NCBI GenBank assembly: GCA_016869215.1
Contig: VGEP01000003.1
Coordinates: 1-64,000 of the forward strand
Direction: 5' to 3'
From: Alphaproteobacteria bacterium
GTDB lineage: Bacteria; Pseudomonadota; Alphaproteobacteria; Rhizobiales; Xanthobacteraceae
DNA length: 64,000 bases
In this document: in pieces, positions 1 to 8,794 of the stretch
Layout of the letters: each line of letters starts with the position of its first letter
How positions within the stretch are numbered: position 1 is the stretch's first letter
Made by a program: the position numbers and the translations under genes
The notes under the pieces: model-generated
Told to the model about the DNA's origin: nothing
Seen by the model: only the letters and a program-made list of their open reading frames with translations
The model's database searches: none

Positions 1-297
1 CGGCGCGGGTGCCGCATCGCGGCGGGCCAGGGCCTCGCTCGCCTCGCGCGGCTGCTGCGCGGTCGTCACCGGCTGCTGCCGCGGACGGGCGCCGTAGATC
101 TTCTCGCTGCATTCGTTGTTGCGCATCTGGCAGGCTTCGATGCAGCGCTCCTGGAATGACTTCACCGTCTTCGACACGCAGGCGTCGATGCAGGAGACGT
201 AGGTGTTGTTGCAGGAGTTCTGCTGGCTCAATGCCGCGCCGGGCTGGAACGCCACAAGAGCGGCCGCGGCGGCGAGCGCCATGGTGATCGACTTCAT
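1..297 (-). CDS. Secreted cysteine-rich small protein (3' end outside window)
   Basis: This is a 5'-complete, 3'-truncated gene; the first 99 codons are inside the window. The first ~24 residues form a signal peptide (short basic start, alanine-rich core, ending near AALSQQ). The mature part carries regularly spaced cysteines in NTYVSCIDACV and ERCIEACQMRNNEC, which suggests disulfides or metal binding in the periplasm. A Gln/Pro/Ala-rich tail follows. A GAGG ribosome-binding site lies about 7 bases before the ATG. I do not recognise the family. Export is inferred from the signal peptide; no function can be given. Confidence 0.7.
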   Translation of the reverse strand, partial: MKSITMALAAAAALVAFQPGAALSQQNSCNNTYVSCIDACVSKTVKSFQERCIEACQMRNNECSEKIYGARPRQQPVTTAQQPREASEALARRDAAPAP

Positions 298-569
298 CGC
301 GTGGTCCTCACTACGCCCCCTCAAAGCGCCGCACGCTTTTCTGGTAAGGCCGCAAACTATGGGGGATGACCCGCGATTGCATCCGGAAACGGCCCGGATG
401 GTTAAATCCGGCGGGCCGGCGGTTCCCCGCAAATCCCGGCAGGACGTGCCCTCGAAGCGGGTCCGCCGGGCGCCCTGCCGCCGATCCGCGCGTCATATGC
501 GCCATACGCGGCGCAGCCTGCCCGCGCCCCCGCGCGCGTGGTAACCAAACCGGGCACCGGAGACAGGAC

Positions 570-1487
570 GTGACCGCGACCGGCGGCGCAGAACAGCCCC
601 AGCACCGGCGGACCCGCGAGGAGCGCATCCCGCTCGGCATCCTCTACATGCTGGGCGCGACGGTGATGTTTTCCAGCACCAGCGCGGCGGCCAAGTGGCT
701 GGTCGCGGATTATCCGCCGGGCGAGGTGCTGTTCGTCCGGCAGACCATGTCGCTGCTGGTGTGTGCGCTCATCGTCCTGCCGGTCACGGGCCTCGCGGTG
801 TTCCGGACCGCGCGGCTGCGCCACCACAGCGTGCGGTCCGGCATCCAGGGCACGGCGCAGCTTTGCCTCCTGATTGCCTTCACCGTCATGCCGCTCGCCA
901 GCGCCATGGCGATCAACTTCTCCTCGCCGCTGTTCGCAACGCTGCTGTCGGCGATCTTCCTGCGCGAAGCGGTGGGATTGGCGCGCGCGGCGGCCCTCGC
1001 GGCGGGATTCACCGGCGTGCTGATCATCACCGAACCGGGCGGCGGCACGTTCCAGATCGCGGCCTTGTTCGCGCTCGCGAACGCGGTGATGTACGGCAGC
1101 ATCGCCACCGTGGTCCGCGGCATGTCCGCGACCGAAAGCACCGAAACGCTGATCATGTATCAAATGGTGCTGCTGACCGCGATGTTCGCACCGCTGCTGC
1201 TGTTCGGTTTCGTCATGCCGACGCCCGGCGATGCGGCGCTCATGCTCGGCTCGGGTGTGGTCAACGGGATCGGGCAGTATCTGTGGACGCGCGCGATTAC
1301 GCTGGCGCCGACGTCCGCGGTGACGCCGTTCTACTACTTCTCGCTGGTCTGGGCGATGATCCTGGGCTTCGCGGTGTGGGGCGACGTGCCGACCGCGGCG
1401 CTGCTCGCCGGCTCCACGATCGTGGTCGGCTCGGGCCTGTTCCTGCTGTGGCGGGAGTCCGCCAAAACGCCCGGCGCGGCGAAGTAG
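570..1487 (+). CDS. EamA-family (DMT) transporter, first paralogue
   Basis: A 305-residue inner-membrane protein of the drug/metabolite transporter superfamily, with about ten hydrophobic helices in two EamA repeats. An open frame extends upstream, but I chose the GTG at 570 because GGAGA lies 8 bases before it. The paralogue at 3457 also starts with a GTG and a VTAT-like N-terminus. Shared motifs include EERIP, SAAAKWLV, MPLASAMAINFSSPLFATL, GVLIITEPG and RAITLAPTSAV near residue 240. Members export amino acids, metabolites or drugs. The substrate here cannot be read from sequence. Confidence 0.85.
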   Translation: MTATGGAEQPQHRRTREERIPLGILYMLGATVMFSSTSAAAKWLVADYPPGEVLFVRQTMSLLVCALIVLPVTGLAVFRTARLRHHSVRSGIQGTAQLCLLIAFTVMPLASAMAINFSSPLFATLLSAIFLREAVGLARAAALAAGFTGVLIITEPGGGTFQIAALFALANAVMYGSIATVVRGMSATESTETLIMYQMVLLTAMFAPLLLFGFVMPTPGDAALMLGSGVVNGIGQYLWTRAITLAPTSAVTPFYYFSLVWAMILGFAVWGDVPTAALLAGSTIVVGSGLFLLWRESAKTPGAAK

Positions 1488-1491
1488 CGTC

Positions 1492-2193
1492 TCAGGAGTC
1501 GAGCTCCGGATAGCGTCGAAAGATGCCCCATTCATTGAACGGAATTCGCCGTTCCGATTTGAGATAGGCCGCGATACGCGGACGCCGGGCCACGCGGTCG
1601 TGCAACGCTGCAAGGCGCGGCAGCGAGCGCTCCAGCCGCCGCATCCGCTTTGGGAAGGCATAGCGCAGCCCCGCGACGATCTGGAACAGACTCAAATCGA
1701 CGTAGCACACACGGCGTCCGAACACATATGGCCCGCCGCTCTGGGCGACCACGCGCTCGAAGTAGCCCAGCATCTTCGGCGCGCGATGGCGCCAGAACGC
1801 CTCGGTGTAGCGTTTGGCGGCCGGCTTCTGATCCTCGTAGTAGAGCGCGCTCGAAATCGGGTGATGGGTGTCGTGAATCTCTTTAACAAAGTCGGTGACC
1901 GTCAGCTGGAGCTGGTGCGCCCACAGGCGATCGGCCTCGCCGCGTGGACACAGGCCCAAACGCGGACCGAGAAACTGAAGGATCAACGCGGTCTGCGCGA
2001 TCGTGAACCTGCCCGCCTTCAGGATCGGCGGCGCATAGGCTGACCGCACGCCGCGCTCCATGACCGCGGTCATCGCCTTAACGCCTCGCGTCCGCGCAAC
2101 GTCGACGTAGTCGGCGCCGCCCTCCTCCAGCGCGAGACGGACGAATTCCCCGCGGCCCTGAATCTCCGGCCAGTAGTAAAGCTCGTAGCGCAT
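1492..2193 (-). CDS. Glutathione S-transferase family protein
   Basis: A 233-residue cytosolic protein. The N-terminal thioredoxin-like domain (about 1-80) starts MRYELYYWPEIQGRGEFVRL; a tyrosine at position 6 or 7 sits where sigma/mu-like GSTs place the catalytic Tyr. A helical C-terminal domain follows (about 90-220). Family members conjugate or reduce electrophiles with glutathione. The gene converges on the EamA gene upstream with only 4 bases between them. Its C-terminus (YLKSERRIPFNEWGIFRRY) looks intact. The specific substrate is unknown. Confidence 0.85.
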   Translation of the reverse strand: MRYELYYWPEIQGRGEFVRLALEEGGADYVDVARTRGVKAMTAVMERGVRSAYAPPILKAGRFTIAQTALILQFLGPRLGLCPRGEADRLWAHQLQLTVTDFVKEIHDTHHPISSALYYEDQKPAAKRYTEAFWRHRAPKMLGYFERVVAQSGGPYVFGRRVCYVDLSLFQIVAGLRYAFPKRMRRLERSLPRLAALHDRVARRPRIAAYLKSERRIPFNEWGIFRRYPELDS

Positions 2194-2323
2194 TGCCGAC
2201 CTCCGTCCGTTTGCGAGTCCGTAGTCTAGCCCGCTCCGCTGTTCGGCGGTTCAGGGCTTTGACTTGAATCAATGCTGCGGCGGCGCAGTCCGCTGACTCT
2301 CGGTGCTGCATCGAGGGATGACC

Positions 2324-2524
2324 ATGACCGACGCAGGCACCGTCGACCGCATCGTCGCAGGCCTGCTGCTGATCGCTTTCGCGATCCCGATCGGCTTTTC
2401 GGCGACCGGCTGGAAATGGATCGGCCGGATCGGGATTGCGCCCTTGCTCACCGCACTGATTGGCTATTGTCCGGCGTGTACTTTATTTGGCGTATCGACC
2501 TGCCCGATTCGCGAACGGACCTGA
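2324..2524 (+). CDS. DUF2892 (YgaP-like) small membrane protein
   Basis: A 66-residue protein with two hydrophobic segments, ending in the signature YCPACTLFGVSTCP that marks the DUF2892/YgaP transmembrane family. The ATG at 2324 is preferred because GAGGG ends 6 bases before it; ATG codons at 2318 and 2303 are in frame upstream. Family members often sit beside rhodanese or thiol/sulfur genes, and no such partner is present here. The stop overlaps the cytochrome gene's leader, so the two are probably co-transcribed. Confidence 0.8.
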   Translation: MTDAGTVDRIVAGLLLIAFAIPIGFSATGWKWIGRIGIAPLLTALIGYCPACTLFGVSTCPIRERT

Positions 2525-2525
2525 C

Positions 2526-2864
2526 ATGCCGAAAGCCCGGACGGTGCTGAAAATCGCGGCACTCGCGCTCGCCGCCGCTGTGCAAGTGCTGCCCGCACAT
2601 GCGCTGACCGAGCAAGAGCAGCGCGGCCGCACGCTGGCCGCCGGCCTGTGCGGCGGCTGCCACGCCGTCGGCAAGGCTGGCGCGAGTCCCCGGCCCGCCG
2701 CCCCGGCGTTCCGCGACCTGGACCGGCAATTGGATCTCGATAAGTTCACCCAGCGGCTGCGCGAAGGCCTGCTCGGCACCCACGAAGACATGCCGATGTT
2801 CCGGTTCAGCCGCGACGACGCCACCGCGCTCGTTTCGTATCTGCGGACCGTACAGGGTCCATGA
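2526..2864 (+). CDS. Periplasmic monohaem cytochrome c
   Basis: A 112-residue class I cytochrome c. A signal peptide covers about 1-26 (ending LPAHA). The haem-binding CGGCH motif is at 42-46. A methionine in HEDMPMF (residue 89 or 91) is the probable sixth ligand, and the C-terminal helix DATALVSYLRTVQG is intact. The ATG is one base after the stop of the DUF2892 gene, which implies translational coupling. It probably carries electrons in the periplasm; its redox partners are not evident here. Confidence 0.9.
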   Translation: MPKARTVLKIAALALAAAVQVLPAHALTEQEQRGRTLAAGLCGGCHAVGKAGASPRPAAPAFRDLDRQLDLDKFTQRLREGLLGTHEDMPMFRFSRDDATALVSYLRTVQGP

Positions 2865-2870
2865 CGCGGG

Positions 2871-3128
2871 CTAGCGCCGGACGAACTCCGCGCCGATCGT
2901 CGAACCGCGGCGCCACTTCACTTGGCACGGACGGCCCGGCACCGCATCGCGCGACAATAGGAGGCTGAAGCGGTTGGCGACATCGCGCGGCGCATCCACC
3001 TCGATGCGGACGCCGGCTTCCGAGACGTCCACCACCCGGCACGGCCGCACCGAAAATCCGTCGTCGACCCGAATCCAGGCGCGCGCGCCGAGCTTCCTGC
3101 GCGGGGTCTTTCTGCTGTCCTTTCGCAT
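2871..3128 (-). CDS. PilZ-domain protein (cyclic-di-GMP binding candidate)
   Basis: An 85-residue single-domain protein. It has the PilZ pattern: an N-terminal arginine-rich stretch (RKTPRRKL), then PCRVVDVSEAGVRIEV corresponding to the D/NxSxxG motif, and a C-terminal CQVKWRRGSTIGAEFV strand. The usual RxxxR is present as RKTPRR. The start at 3128 is preceded by GAGGATT; the frame stays open upstream but that part has no PilZ character. It converges on the cytochrome gene. It may act as a cyclic-di-GMP effector for the GGDEF and HD-GYP proteins in this window. Confidence 0.8.
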   Translation of the reverse strand: MRKDSRKTPRRKLGARAWIRVDDGFSVRPCRVVDVSEAGVRIEVDAPRDVANRFSLLLSRDAVPGRPCQVKWRRGSTIGAEFVRR

Positions 3129-3456
3129 GGCAACCAATCCTCGATGGCAAGTTCGGCGCCATCGTGCCCGCCGGCGCTTGGCTCCATCCGCCTGCGCCGC
3201 AGTGGTTGTTCTAACCGGTAGAAATTGAGAGAAATTGCGCGCGACCCCGGAAACGCGGACCCGCAAATTAAGCGTTCGGACACCATCCAAACGGGCCTGT
3301 CGCGAGGATTTCCGGCAAACATTGCGAGCGCTGCGGCGTAAGCCCGGGGCATGCGCGCGAAGAGCTTTCGGCATTCCGCTTTAACGCTGCCTCACGATTT
3401 GCAGGCGTGCTAACGGTTTCGGCACGACTGACCGATCCAACAGCGACCGCCCCGCC
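3129..3456. other. Intergenic stretch without a recognisable gene
   Basis: These 328 bases separate the divergently transcribed PilZ and second EamA genes, so they should hold both promoters. I see no convincing coding frame, RNA structure or repeat. Confidence 0.5.
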
Positions 3457-4368
3457 GTGACCGCCACCAGCAGCGTCGAACGACCGACGCCCAAACCGCC
3501 GGCGCGCCAGGAGCGGATTCCGATCGCCATCGCCTACATGGTGAGCGCGGGCGCGATCTTTTCGTTCTCCAGCGCGATTTCGAAGTGGCTGGTCGAATTC
3601 TACCCGGTCGGCGAAGTGCTGTTCACGCGCGCCTTCACTTCGCTGCTGCTGTTTGCCGCTTTTGTGATTCCCACCGCGGGCTTCGCCGTGTTCCGCACGC
3701 GGCGCCCGGGCGCGCACCTGCTGCGCGGCGTCTCGCAGTCCGGCTCGCAGACACTGCTGCTGATCGCCTTCAGCCTGATGCCGCTCGCGAGCGCGACCGC
3801 GATCAACTTTTCGGCGCCGCTGTTTGCGACGCTGGCGTCGTTGTATTTCCTGAAGGAGCCGGTCGGCGCGGCGCGCTGGACCGCGCTTGCGGTCGGATTC
3901 CTCGGCGTGCTGATCATCACCCAGCCGGGCGCGGGCACGTTCCAAATCGGCGCGCTGTTCGCGCTCGCCAACGCCGTCCTGTTCGGCACCGTGACGGCCG
4001 GCGTGCGCGGCATGACCTCGACGGAATCGAGCGAGACGCTGACGATGTATCAGCTCATCTTCCTGTCGAGCGTGTTCGCCATGTCGCTGCCGTTCGCATT
4101 CACGGTGCCGACGTGGAAACATGCGCCGCTGATTTTCATCAACGGCGCAACCAATCTGCTCGGCCAGTATTGGTGGACGCGCGCGATTCACCTCGCCCCG
4201 ACCTCGGCGGTTGTGCCGTTCCAGTACCTGTCGCTGCTGTGGGCAATGCTGCTCGGCTTTGCGATCTGGGGCGACGTGCCGACCGCGGCGCTGCTGTTCG
4301 GCTCGGCGATCGTGGTCGGGTCGGGCCTGTTCCTGCTCTGGCGCGAAACGCGCAAGCGCCCGGTCTGA
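3457..4368 (+). CDS. EamA-family (DMT) transporter, second paralogue
   Basis: A 303-residue membrane protein with about ten helices, closely related to the protein at 570-1487. The two share QERIPIAIAYM-like, SAISKWLVEF-like and MPLASATAINFSAPLFATL motifs, and both have the RAIHLAPTSAV segment and a WGDVPTAALL C-terminus. It starts with GTG. The paralogues are 2 kb apart in the same direction, which suggests local duplication with other genes in between. It is probably an exporter of small metabolites; the substrate is unknown. Confidence 0.87.
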   Translation: MTATSSVERPTPKPPARQERIPIAIAYMVSAGAIFSFSSAISKWLVEFYPVGEVLFTRAFTSLLLFAAFVIPTAGFAVFRTRRPGAHLLRGVSQSGSQTLLLIAFSLMPLASATAINFSAPLFATLASLYFLKEPVGAARWTALAVGFLGVLIITQPGAGTFQIGALFALANAVLFGTVTAGVRGMTSTESSETLTMYQLIFLSSVFAMSLPFAFTVPTWKHAPLIFINGATNLLGQYWWTRAIHLAPTSAVVPFQYLSLLWAMLLGFAIWGDVPTAALLFGSAIVVGSGLFLLWRETRKRPV

Positions 4369-4372
4369 CGCG

Positions 4373-5671
4373 TCAGCTCGAATGCGCGAGCCGCACGGAA
4401 GCCGAGCCGGGGGCCAGCAGGTCGCCGACGACGCGGTTCCGGCCTGCCGCCTTGGCTTGGTAGAGCCGCCGGTCGGCGACCTGGAACAGCGCATCGTAGC
4501 TGAAGTCCCGCTCCGAACAGGTCGCGATCCCGACGCTGACCGTGACGTGCGACGACGTTCCATCGCCGGTCATCGCGATCTCGCGCCGGATACGCTCGCC
4601 GAGTGACAATGCGGGGCCGGCCGCGAGCCCCTCGCAGATCACCACGAATTCCTCGCCGCCGAAGCGGAACACCATGTCGGTGGCGCGGACCGTGGCCATG
4701 ATTTCGCGCGCGATCTGCTTGAGCACCGCGTCGCCCGCGGCGTGGCCGAAGCGGTCGTTGAAGCTCTTGAAATGATCGATGTCGATCAGAAGGAGGCTCA
4801 CCGGCCGGCCGGCGTCGACGGCGTCGGCGATGGCGCGGCGGCCCTCTGTTTCCAGCCGGCCGCGGTCGAGCGCGCCGGTGAGCGCATCGCGGCCGGTGCG
4901 CGCCAGCAGATCCTCGTAACGCTCGCGGTAGGTGAGCAGGTCGAACACATCGGAGATGCGCGGTGCGGCGGCATGTCGGCCAGCCGGGCGTTCGAGCCAG
5001 AACAGGTAGGCGCCGACCAGCACGCTGTAGATCGCGACCGCACCCATCTTGGCAATCCAGCCGCCGACCAGCACAGACGCCGGCGCGCCGGTCAGCACGT
5101 GCAGTCCGGCATAGAACGCAAGCTGGTCGAAGCTGAGCACCGCAGCGCCCGACAACGCCAGCCGCAGGAACACCTTGTCGCCAAGCCAAGCGCGCGAACG
5201 CTCATAGAGCAGGATGATCAGGATGCAGTCGAAAAACAGGACCGCCGTGCCCCAGACCATCAGCGCGCCCATCTGGTCGAGGAAGCCGAAGTCCGGCGCG
5301 CGGCCCGCGGCGAACGTGACCAGTTCGTGATGGCGCATGACGGCCGCCAGCGCGACCATCAGCAGATTGCCGATCAGAAGGCCGTAGATCGGCTGCCGCA
5401 CAACTTTTGCGTCCTCGCGGATATAGACCAGCAGCAGCATCATCAGCTTGCCGGTGAACAGCACGCTCGAACCCGGGGAGGTCACGACGCCCGCCGGCAG
5501 CGCGATGTAGAACGCACTCGCCAGATAGGTCTCGATGAAATGCATCACGCCGAGCGCGCAGAAGAACGCACCGATACCGAGCCGGTGCCGCGCCCGGAAC
5601 AGCCCCGCCAATACGGCGAAATAAAGCAGCGCGTCGCCGGCCAGCAGCAGCAGGTTGTTGACTTCCGTCAT
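4373..5671 (-). CDS. Membrane-bound diguanylate cyclase (GGDEF)
   Basis: A 432-residue protein. Residues 1-230 hold six to eight hydrophobic helices, an integral-membrane sensor I cannot assign to a named family. The C-terminal GGDEF domain has the active-site motif GGEEF at 338-342. The product-inhibition I-site RATD is at 329-332, correctly five residues upstream. DIDHFKSFND and TVSVGIA are also present, so it should be an active, feedback-inhibited synthase of cyclic-di-GMP from two GTP. It converges on the EamA gene with 4 bases between. Its signal is unknown; flagellar output is plausible from context. Confidence 0.92.
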   Translation of the reverse strand: MTEVNNLLLLAGDALLYFAVLAGLFRARHRLGIGAFFCALGVMHFIETYLASAFYIALPAGVVTSPGSSVLFTGKLMMLLLVYIREDAKVVRQPIYGLLIGNLLMVALAAVMRHHELVTFAAGRAPDFGFLDQMGALMVWGTAVLFFDCILIILLYERSRAWLGDKVFLRLALSGAAVLSFDQLAFYAGLHVLTGAPASVLVGGWIAKMGAVAIYSVLVGAYLFWLERPAGRHAAAPRISDVFDLLTYRERYEDLLARTGRDALTGALDRGRLETEGRRAIADAVDAGRPVSLLLIDIDHFKSFNDRFGHAAGDAVLKQIAREIMATVRATDMVFRFGGEEFVVICEGLAAGPALSLGERIRREIAMTGDGTSSHVTVSVGIATCSERDFSYDALFQVADRRLYQAKAAGRNRVVGDLLAPGSASVRLAHSS

Positions 5672-5808
5672 CGGACAAACGCCCCGCGCGGTTCAAAAAC
5701 GCGTCGCCCCCGCGTGAATTCCCGAATCAACCGATAGAGAATGCCGGTTAAGATTTCCGCGCACCAGTCCTTAACATTGCGGTCATCATGGCGCCTGCAC
5801 AAACGAAA

Positions 5809-5832
5809 GGCGGCGGCCCGAAGGCCGCCGCC
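5809..5832 (-). terminator. Intrinsic terminator of the amidohydrolase operon
   Basis: A perfect 10-bp stem (GGCGGCGGCC/GGCCGCCGCC) with a 4-base loop lies 29 bases after the stop of the substrate-binding protein gene. On the minus strand TTTCGTTTG follows, as expected for a factor-independent terminator. Confidence 0.75.
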
Positions 5833-5861
5833 CCGCTCCGTCCGGCGTGTCTCGCCGCAGC

Positions 5862-6866
5862 CTAAAGTCCGGCCAACGCCTTGTCGTAATAGGACATATC
5901 GAAATACTTGCCCGGCGCGGGCGGATTGCCGCCCCACTGCCCTTCGATCTCCGCCCGCAGTTTGAGGACGTTCCGGAAACCCTCCAGGTCGAATTTTGCG
6001 TCCCTGACGATACCATCCGCCGCATCGGTCGCGGCCGCGTAGGACTGTGCGGCCACCTTGGGCGAAAGCTTCAGGCGATCCGCCAGCAGCTTGGTCACCT
6101 CGTCCTTGTTCTTTGGATCGAGCGCCCAGCGCCGGCCTTCGACATAGGCCTTGATGTAGCGGATCACCGTGTCGCCGTTGGCTTTCGCCCACGGGCGCAT
6201 GACGAACAGCGTGTCCGACTGGTAGGCCCCGATGGCGCGCGCGGCCGAGCCCATGTCCTTCAGTCCCTTCTCGACCGCCGCAAACGAACTCGGCGGGTTC
6301 ATGATGCCGGCCGCTGCGTTGGCCTTGTCTTCGAGCATCGCCTTGAGGCGTGCGGGCGTGCCGCCGACCGGCTTGACCGTGTAGTCGCCCTTGTTGAGGC
6401 CGGCGTCCTTGAGCACCTTGTAAAGCAGCAGCGCGAACGCGGTATTCGGCGCGTCGACCACGACCGTCTTGCCGCGCAGGTCGGCGTACGACTTGATCTC
6501 GGGCTGCACGATCACGCGGTTGAGCCCGTTGTCGCCGCCCATCGCGAGGATCACGTCGGCCTTGGCGATCTCCACCATGGCCACGGCGTTGTCGCAGGCT
6601 GCGTGGCCGAGATGATAGTCGCCCTTGGCGATCCCGTTGCGGAGCACGCCCGAGTTCGGCGTGTTGATCAACTCGATCTCCAGCCCGTGCTTCTTGAACA
6701 AGCCGCGATGCTGCGCGGCAAAGATCGAGAGATTGCTCAGGCCGGGGAATACGATGACCTTGAGCGCCGTGGCGCCCTGCGCAAGCGCCGGACGCGCCAG
6801 TCCGCCGAACGCAACGGTTGCGGCGGCGCCGGCCACGACACTGCGGCGGGTGGGCTTGATTGTCAT
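5862..6866 (-). CDS. Tat-exported substrate-binding protein, NMT1/SsuA-like
   Basis: A 334-residue periplasmic solute receptor. The ATG at 6866 follows AAGGAGAG at good spacing, and the protein opens with a twin-arginine signal, TRRSVVAGAAATVAFGG, ending near ALAQG. The mature protein has the two-lobe fold pattern of the NMT1 group (FAAQHRGLFKKHGLEIEL near residues 55-75, then SYADLRGKTVVVDAPN). No permease or ATPase gene is adjacent, so it is an orphan receptor. It lies 32 bases downstream of the amidohydrolase gene and is probably co-transcribed. The ligand may be related to that enzyme's substrate; this is inference. Confidence 0.85.
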   Translation of the reverse strand: MTIKPTRRSVVAGAAATVAFGGLARPALAQGATALKVIVFPGLSNLSIFAAQHRGLFKKHGLEIELINTPNSGVLRNGIAKGDYHLGHAACDNAVAMVEIAKADVILAMGGDNGLNRVIVQPEIKSYADLRGKTVVVDAPNTAFALLLYKVLKDAGLNKGDYTVKPVGGTPARLKAMLEDKANAAAGIMNPPSSFAAVEKGLKDMGSAARAIGAYQSDTLFVMRPWAKANGDTVIRYIKAYVEGRRWALDPKNKDEVTKLLADRLKLSPKVAAQSYAAATDAADGIVRDAKFDLEGFRNVLKLRAEIEGQWGGNPPAPGKYFDMSYYDKALAGL

Positions 6867-6898
6867 GTTCTCTCTCCTTGCATGTCGCACATGAATGG

Positions 6899-7972
6899 CT
6901 AGGCGCGTTTGAGCTGCGGCAACAGGCGCATGGCGTTGCCGCTTTCGATTGCCGCGACATCCGCGGCCGACAGTCCGAGCTTGGTCAGGTCTTTATTCTG
7001 GTCGAAGGGGAAATAGGGATAGTCGGTTCCGTAGGTCACCTGCGACACCGGCACGAGCTTGAGCAGTGCCGCCATTGCCGGCGCCGAGGTGGCGTTGGCG
7101 GTGTCGTAGTGCAGCCGCGCCAGTTCGCCGAAGATCCCCTCCGGCGCGAACTCCTTCAGATTCGGCCGCTTGCCGTAGAACGAGTCGATGCGGCCCGCCA
7201 TCATCGGGATCGTGCCGCCGGCGTGCGAGAATATCCATTTAATGTCGCGGTAGCGGGCGAACGATCCGCTCAACAGCAGGCTTGTGACGGTACGGGTCGT
7301 GTCGTGCGGCACCTCGATCACCGCGGGATGCGTGCCGACGCTGAGCCTGGTACAGCAGGCCGCCACCAGCGGATGGACATAGACCACCGCCCGGCGCCGG
7401 TTCAGCTCTTCGAGCACCGGCCGGTAAACGGCGTCGCCGAGCCATTTGTCGCTGTAGTTGGTCTGCAGGTTGACGCCGTCGGCCTTGAGCGTGTCGAAGG
7501 CGTATTCGATCTCCTTCAGCGTCGCGTCGACGTTGAGCATCGACAGCGGCGCGAAGATGCCGAAACGGCCCGGATGATTGCGGCGCATCTCGGCCTGGAA
7601 GTCGTGACAGATGCGAACGATCTTGGAGGCCGCTTCGGCGCCGGCGTCGAACCAGAGCCCCGGCGTGGACTGACACGACAGCACGCCGGTCTGAATGCCG
7701 TTCTGGTCCATCAGTTCGAGGGTCTTGCTCACGGTCCAGCCGTGGACCGCCGGGTTGTGCGGAATTTTCCGCGCCGCTTCCCACGTCTTCATCATCGCCA
7801 GGTAGGGTGGCGGGAAGAAATGCAGATGCGTGTCGATCACCGTCCGCTTGGCCTGCGCTTGCACGGCGGGCGCGGGCAGCGCGGCGGCCGCACCGGCGGC
7901 GCCGAGCCCTGCGATAAATCCGCGGCGGGACAATCCGGGCCCGTCACATTCGGCACAACGATGAAACAGCAT
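6899..7972 (-). CDS. Tat-exported amidohydrolase family 2 (metal-dependent hydrolase)
   Basis: A 357-residue protein. The ATG at 7972 follows GGGAGG, and the N-terminus carries a twin-arginine signal ([11 protein letters not shown], arginines 16-17). The amidohydrolase-2 core begins with the metal-binding HLH at residues 49-51 (VIDTHLHFF). It continues with [16 protein letters not shown] and a late TYGTDYPYF aspartate, all typical of ACMSD-like decarboxylases and hydrolases. A Tat signal on this family is notable because many members are cytosolic. It leads a two-gene operon with the receptor at 5862. The substrate is unknown. Confidence 0.87.
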   Translation of the reverse strand: MLFHRCAECDGPGLSRRGFIAGLGAAGAAAALPAPAVQAQAKRTVIDTHLHFFPPPYLAMMKTWEAARKIPHNPAVHGWTVSKTLELMDQNGIQTGVLSCQSTPGLWFDAGAEAASKIVRICHDFQAEMRRNHPGRFGIFAPLSMLNVDATLKEIEYAFDTLKADGVNLQTNYSDKWLGDAVYRPVLEELNRRRAVVYVHPLVAACCTRLSVGTHPAVIEVPHDTTRTVTSLLLSGSFARYRDIKWIFSHAGGTIPMMAGRIDSFYGKRPNLKEFAPEGIFGELARLHYDTANATSAPAMAALLKLVPVSQVTYGTDYPYFPFDQNKDLTKLGLSAADVAAIESGNAMRLLPQLKRA

Positions 7973-8154
7973 GCGCGACCTCCCCATATTGCGAGCGGCC
8001 GCTCGTTTGGTCTTGTGGTCACGGGCCGATGCCGACGGCGCCCGTGACGGCCGCTTGGCCGATCCTATCCCGCCCCGCAACACCCGGAAAGAAACCTGTC
8101 CGGGTTGACGACGGCGCCTGCGCTTGGCCTATAGGGCCCGCTCAAGACCGCGCC

Positions 8155-8475
8155 ATGCCGAAAATCACCTATATCGACCAGGATGGAGCCGCCCGCACGG
8201 TAGAGGCCGAAATCGGCTCGACCGTGATGGAAACCGCGGTCCAGAACGACATTCCCGGGATTCTCGCAACCTGCGGCGGCTCGTGCTCCTGCGCGACCTG
8301 TCACGTTTATGTGGACGAGGACTGGATCGACCGGCTGAAACCGCCGGAGATCGAAGAGTCCGACATGCTCGACACCGCCCACGACCTGAAAGAGAACTCG
8401 CGACTGTCGTGCCAGATTGCGGTGACGGAAGAACTCGACGGTCTGATCGTGACCACGCCGCCACGGCAAATCTGA
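8155..8475 (+). CDS. 2Fe-2S ferredoxin, adrenodoxin/putidaredoxin type
   Basis: A 106-residue cytosolic electron carrier. The cluster ligands are C40, C46, C49 and C86 (CGGSCSCATCH, then LSCQI), the C-x5-C-x2-C-x36-C spacing of vertebrate-type ferredoxins. The acidic EIEESDMLDTA segment is the usual reductase/P450 docking patch. Such proteins feed electrons to cytochrome P450s, Rieske oxygenases or Fe-S assembly. No oxygenase or reductase gene is adjacent, so the partner is elsewhere. Confidence 0.93.
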   Translation: MPKITYIDQDGAARTVEAEIGSTVMETAVQNDIPGILATCGGSCSCATCHVYVDEDWIDRLKPPEIEESDMLDTAHDLKENSRLSCQIAVTEELDGLIVTTPPRQI

Positions 8476-8486
8476 CCGGCCGTTTC

Positions 8487-8550
8487 ATAGCGTTTTCGAG
8501 CGAAGTGGGTATCGGCTCGCGTAAAGAAAACGCGTCAAAACAAAAAGCTA
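8487..8550. repeat. Dispersed intergenic repeat, copy A
   Basis: A 64-bp block starting ATAGCGTTTTCGAGCGAAGT and ending CAAAACAAAAAGCTA. It matches 49379-49442 with four substitutions and no gaps. It lies between convergent genes and covers the stop codon of the gene at 8548. It is probably one of the short palindromic elements scattered in rhizobial intergenic DNA. Confidence 0.8.
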
Positions 8551-8760
8551 CCGCCGTGACGGCAATTCCAGCGGCGTGCAATTGCGGCGGCCGGCGGCAA
8601 TGCAATCGTCGGCCTTGCGCGCGGCGAGCATCGCATCGACCAGCCAGAAGCCGCCGCCGATCACGATCACGGCCCCGACCAGCAAGACGATATTGGCGAG
8701 GCGGCGGTCGCGTGCCTCCTCTTCCCGGGTCGGCGGCGGTTCGCGTTGCTCGTTCGACAT
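8548..8760 (-). CDS. Small single-pass membrane protein, unknown
   Basis: A 70-residue protein with a charged N-terminus (PPPTREEEARDRRLAN), one hydrophobic helix (about 22-45, IVLLVGAVIVIGGGFWLVDA) and a short tail with two cysteines (DDCIAAGRRNCTPLEL). I do not recognise the family. Its stop codon lies in repeat copy A. It probably sits in the inner membrane with the tail in the periplasm; that orientation is a guess. Confidence 0.6.
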   Translation of the reverse strand: MSNEQREPPPTREEEARDRRLANIVLLVGAVIVIGGGFWLVDAMLAARKADDCIAAGRRNCTPLELPSRR

Positions 8761-8794
8761 GAGCGGAGATTAGCGCAAGCCCGGCGGATCCGCC

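Noticed and set aside
402-1661. Long minus-strand open frame antisense to the first EamA gene
   Set aside because: It has Arg/His/Gln-rich, low-complexity translation with no domain. It arises from the high third-position GC of the real gene on the other strand. Similar antisense frames occur under most genes here.
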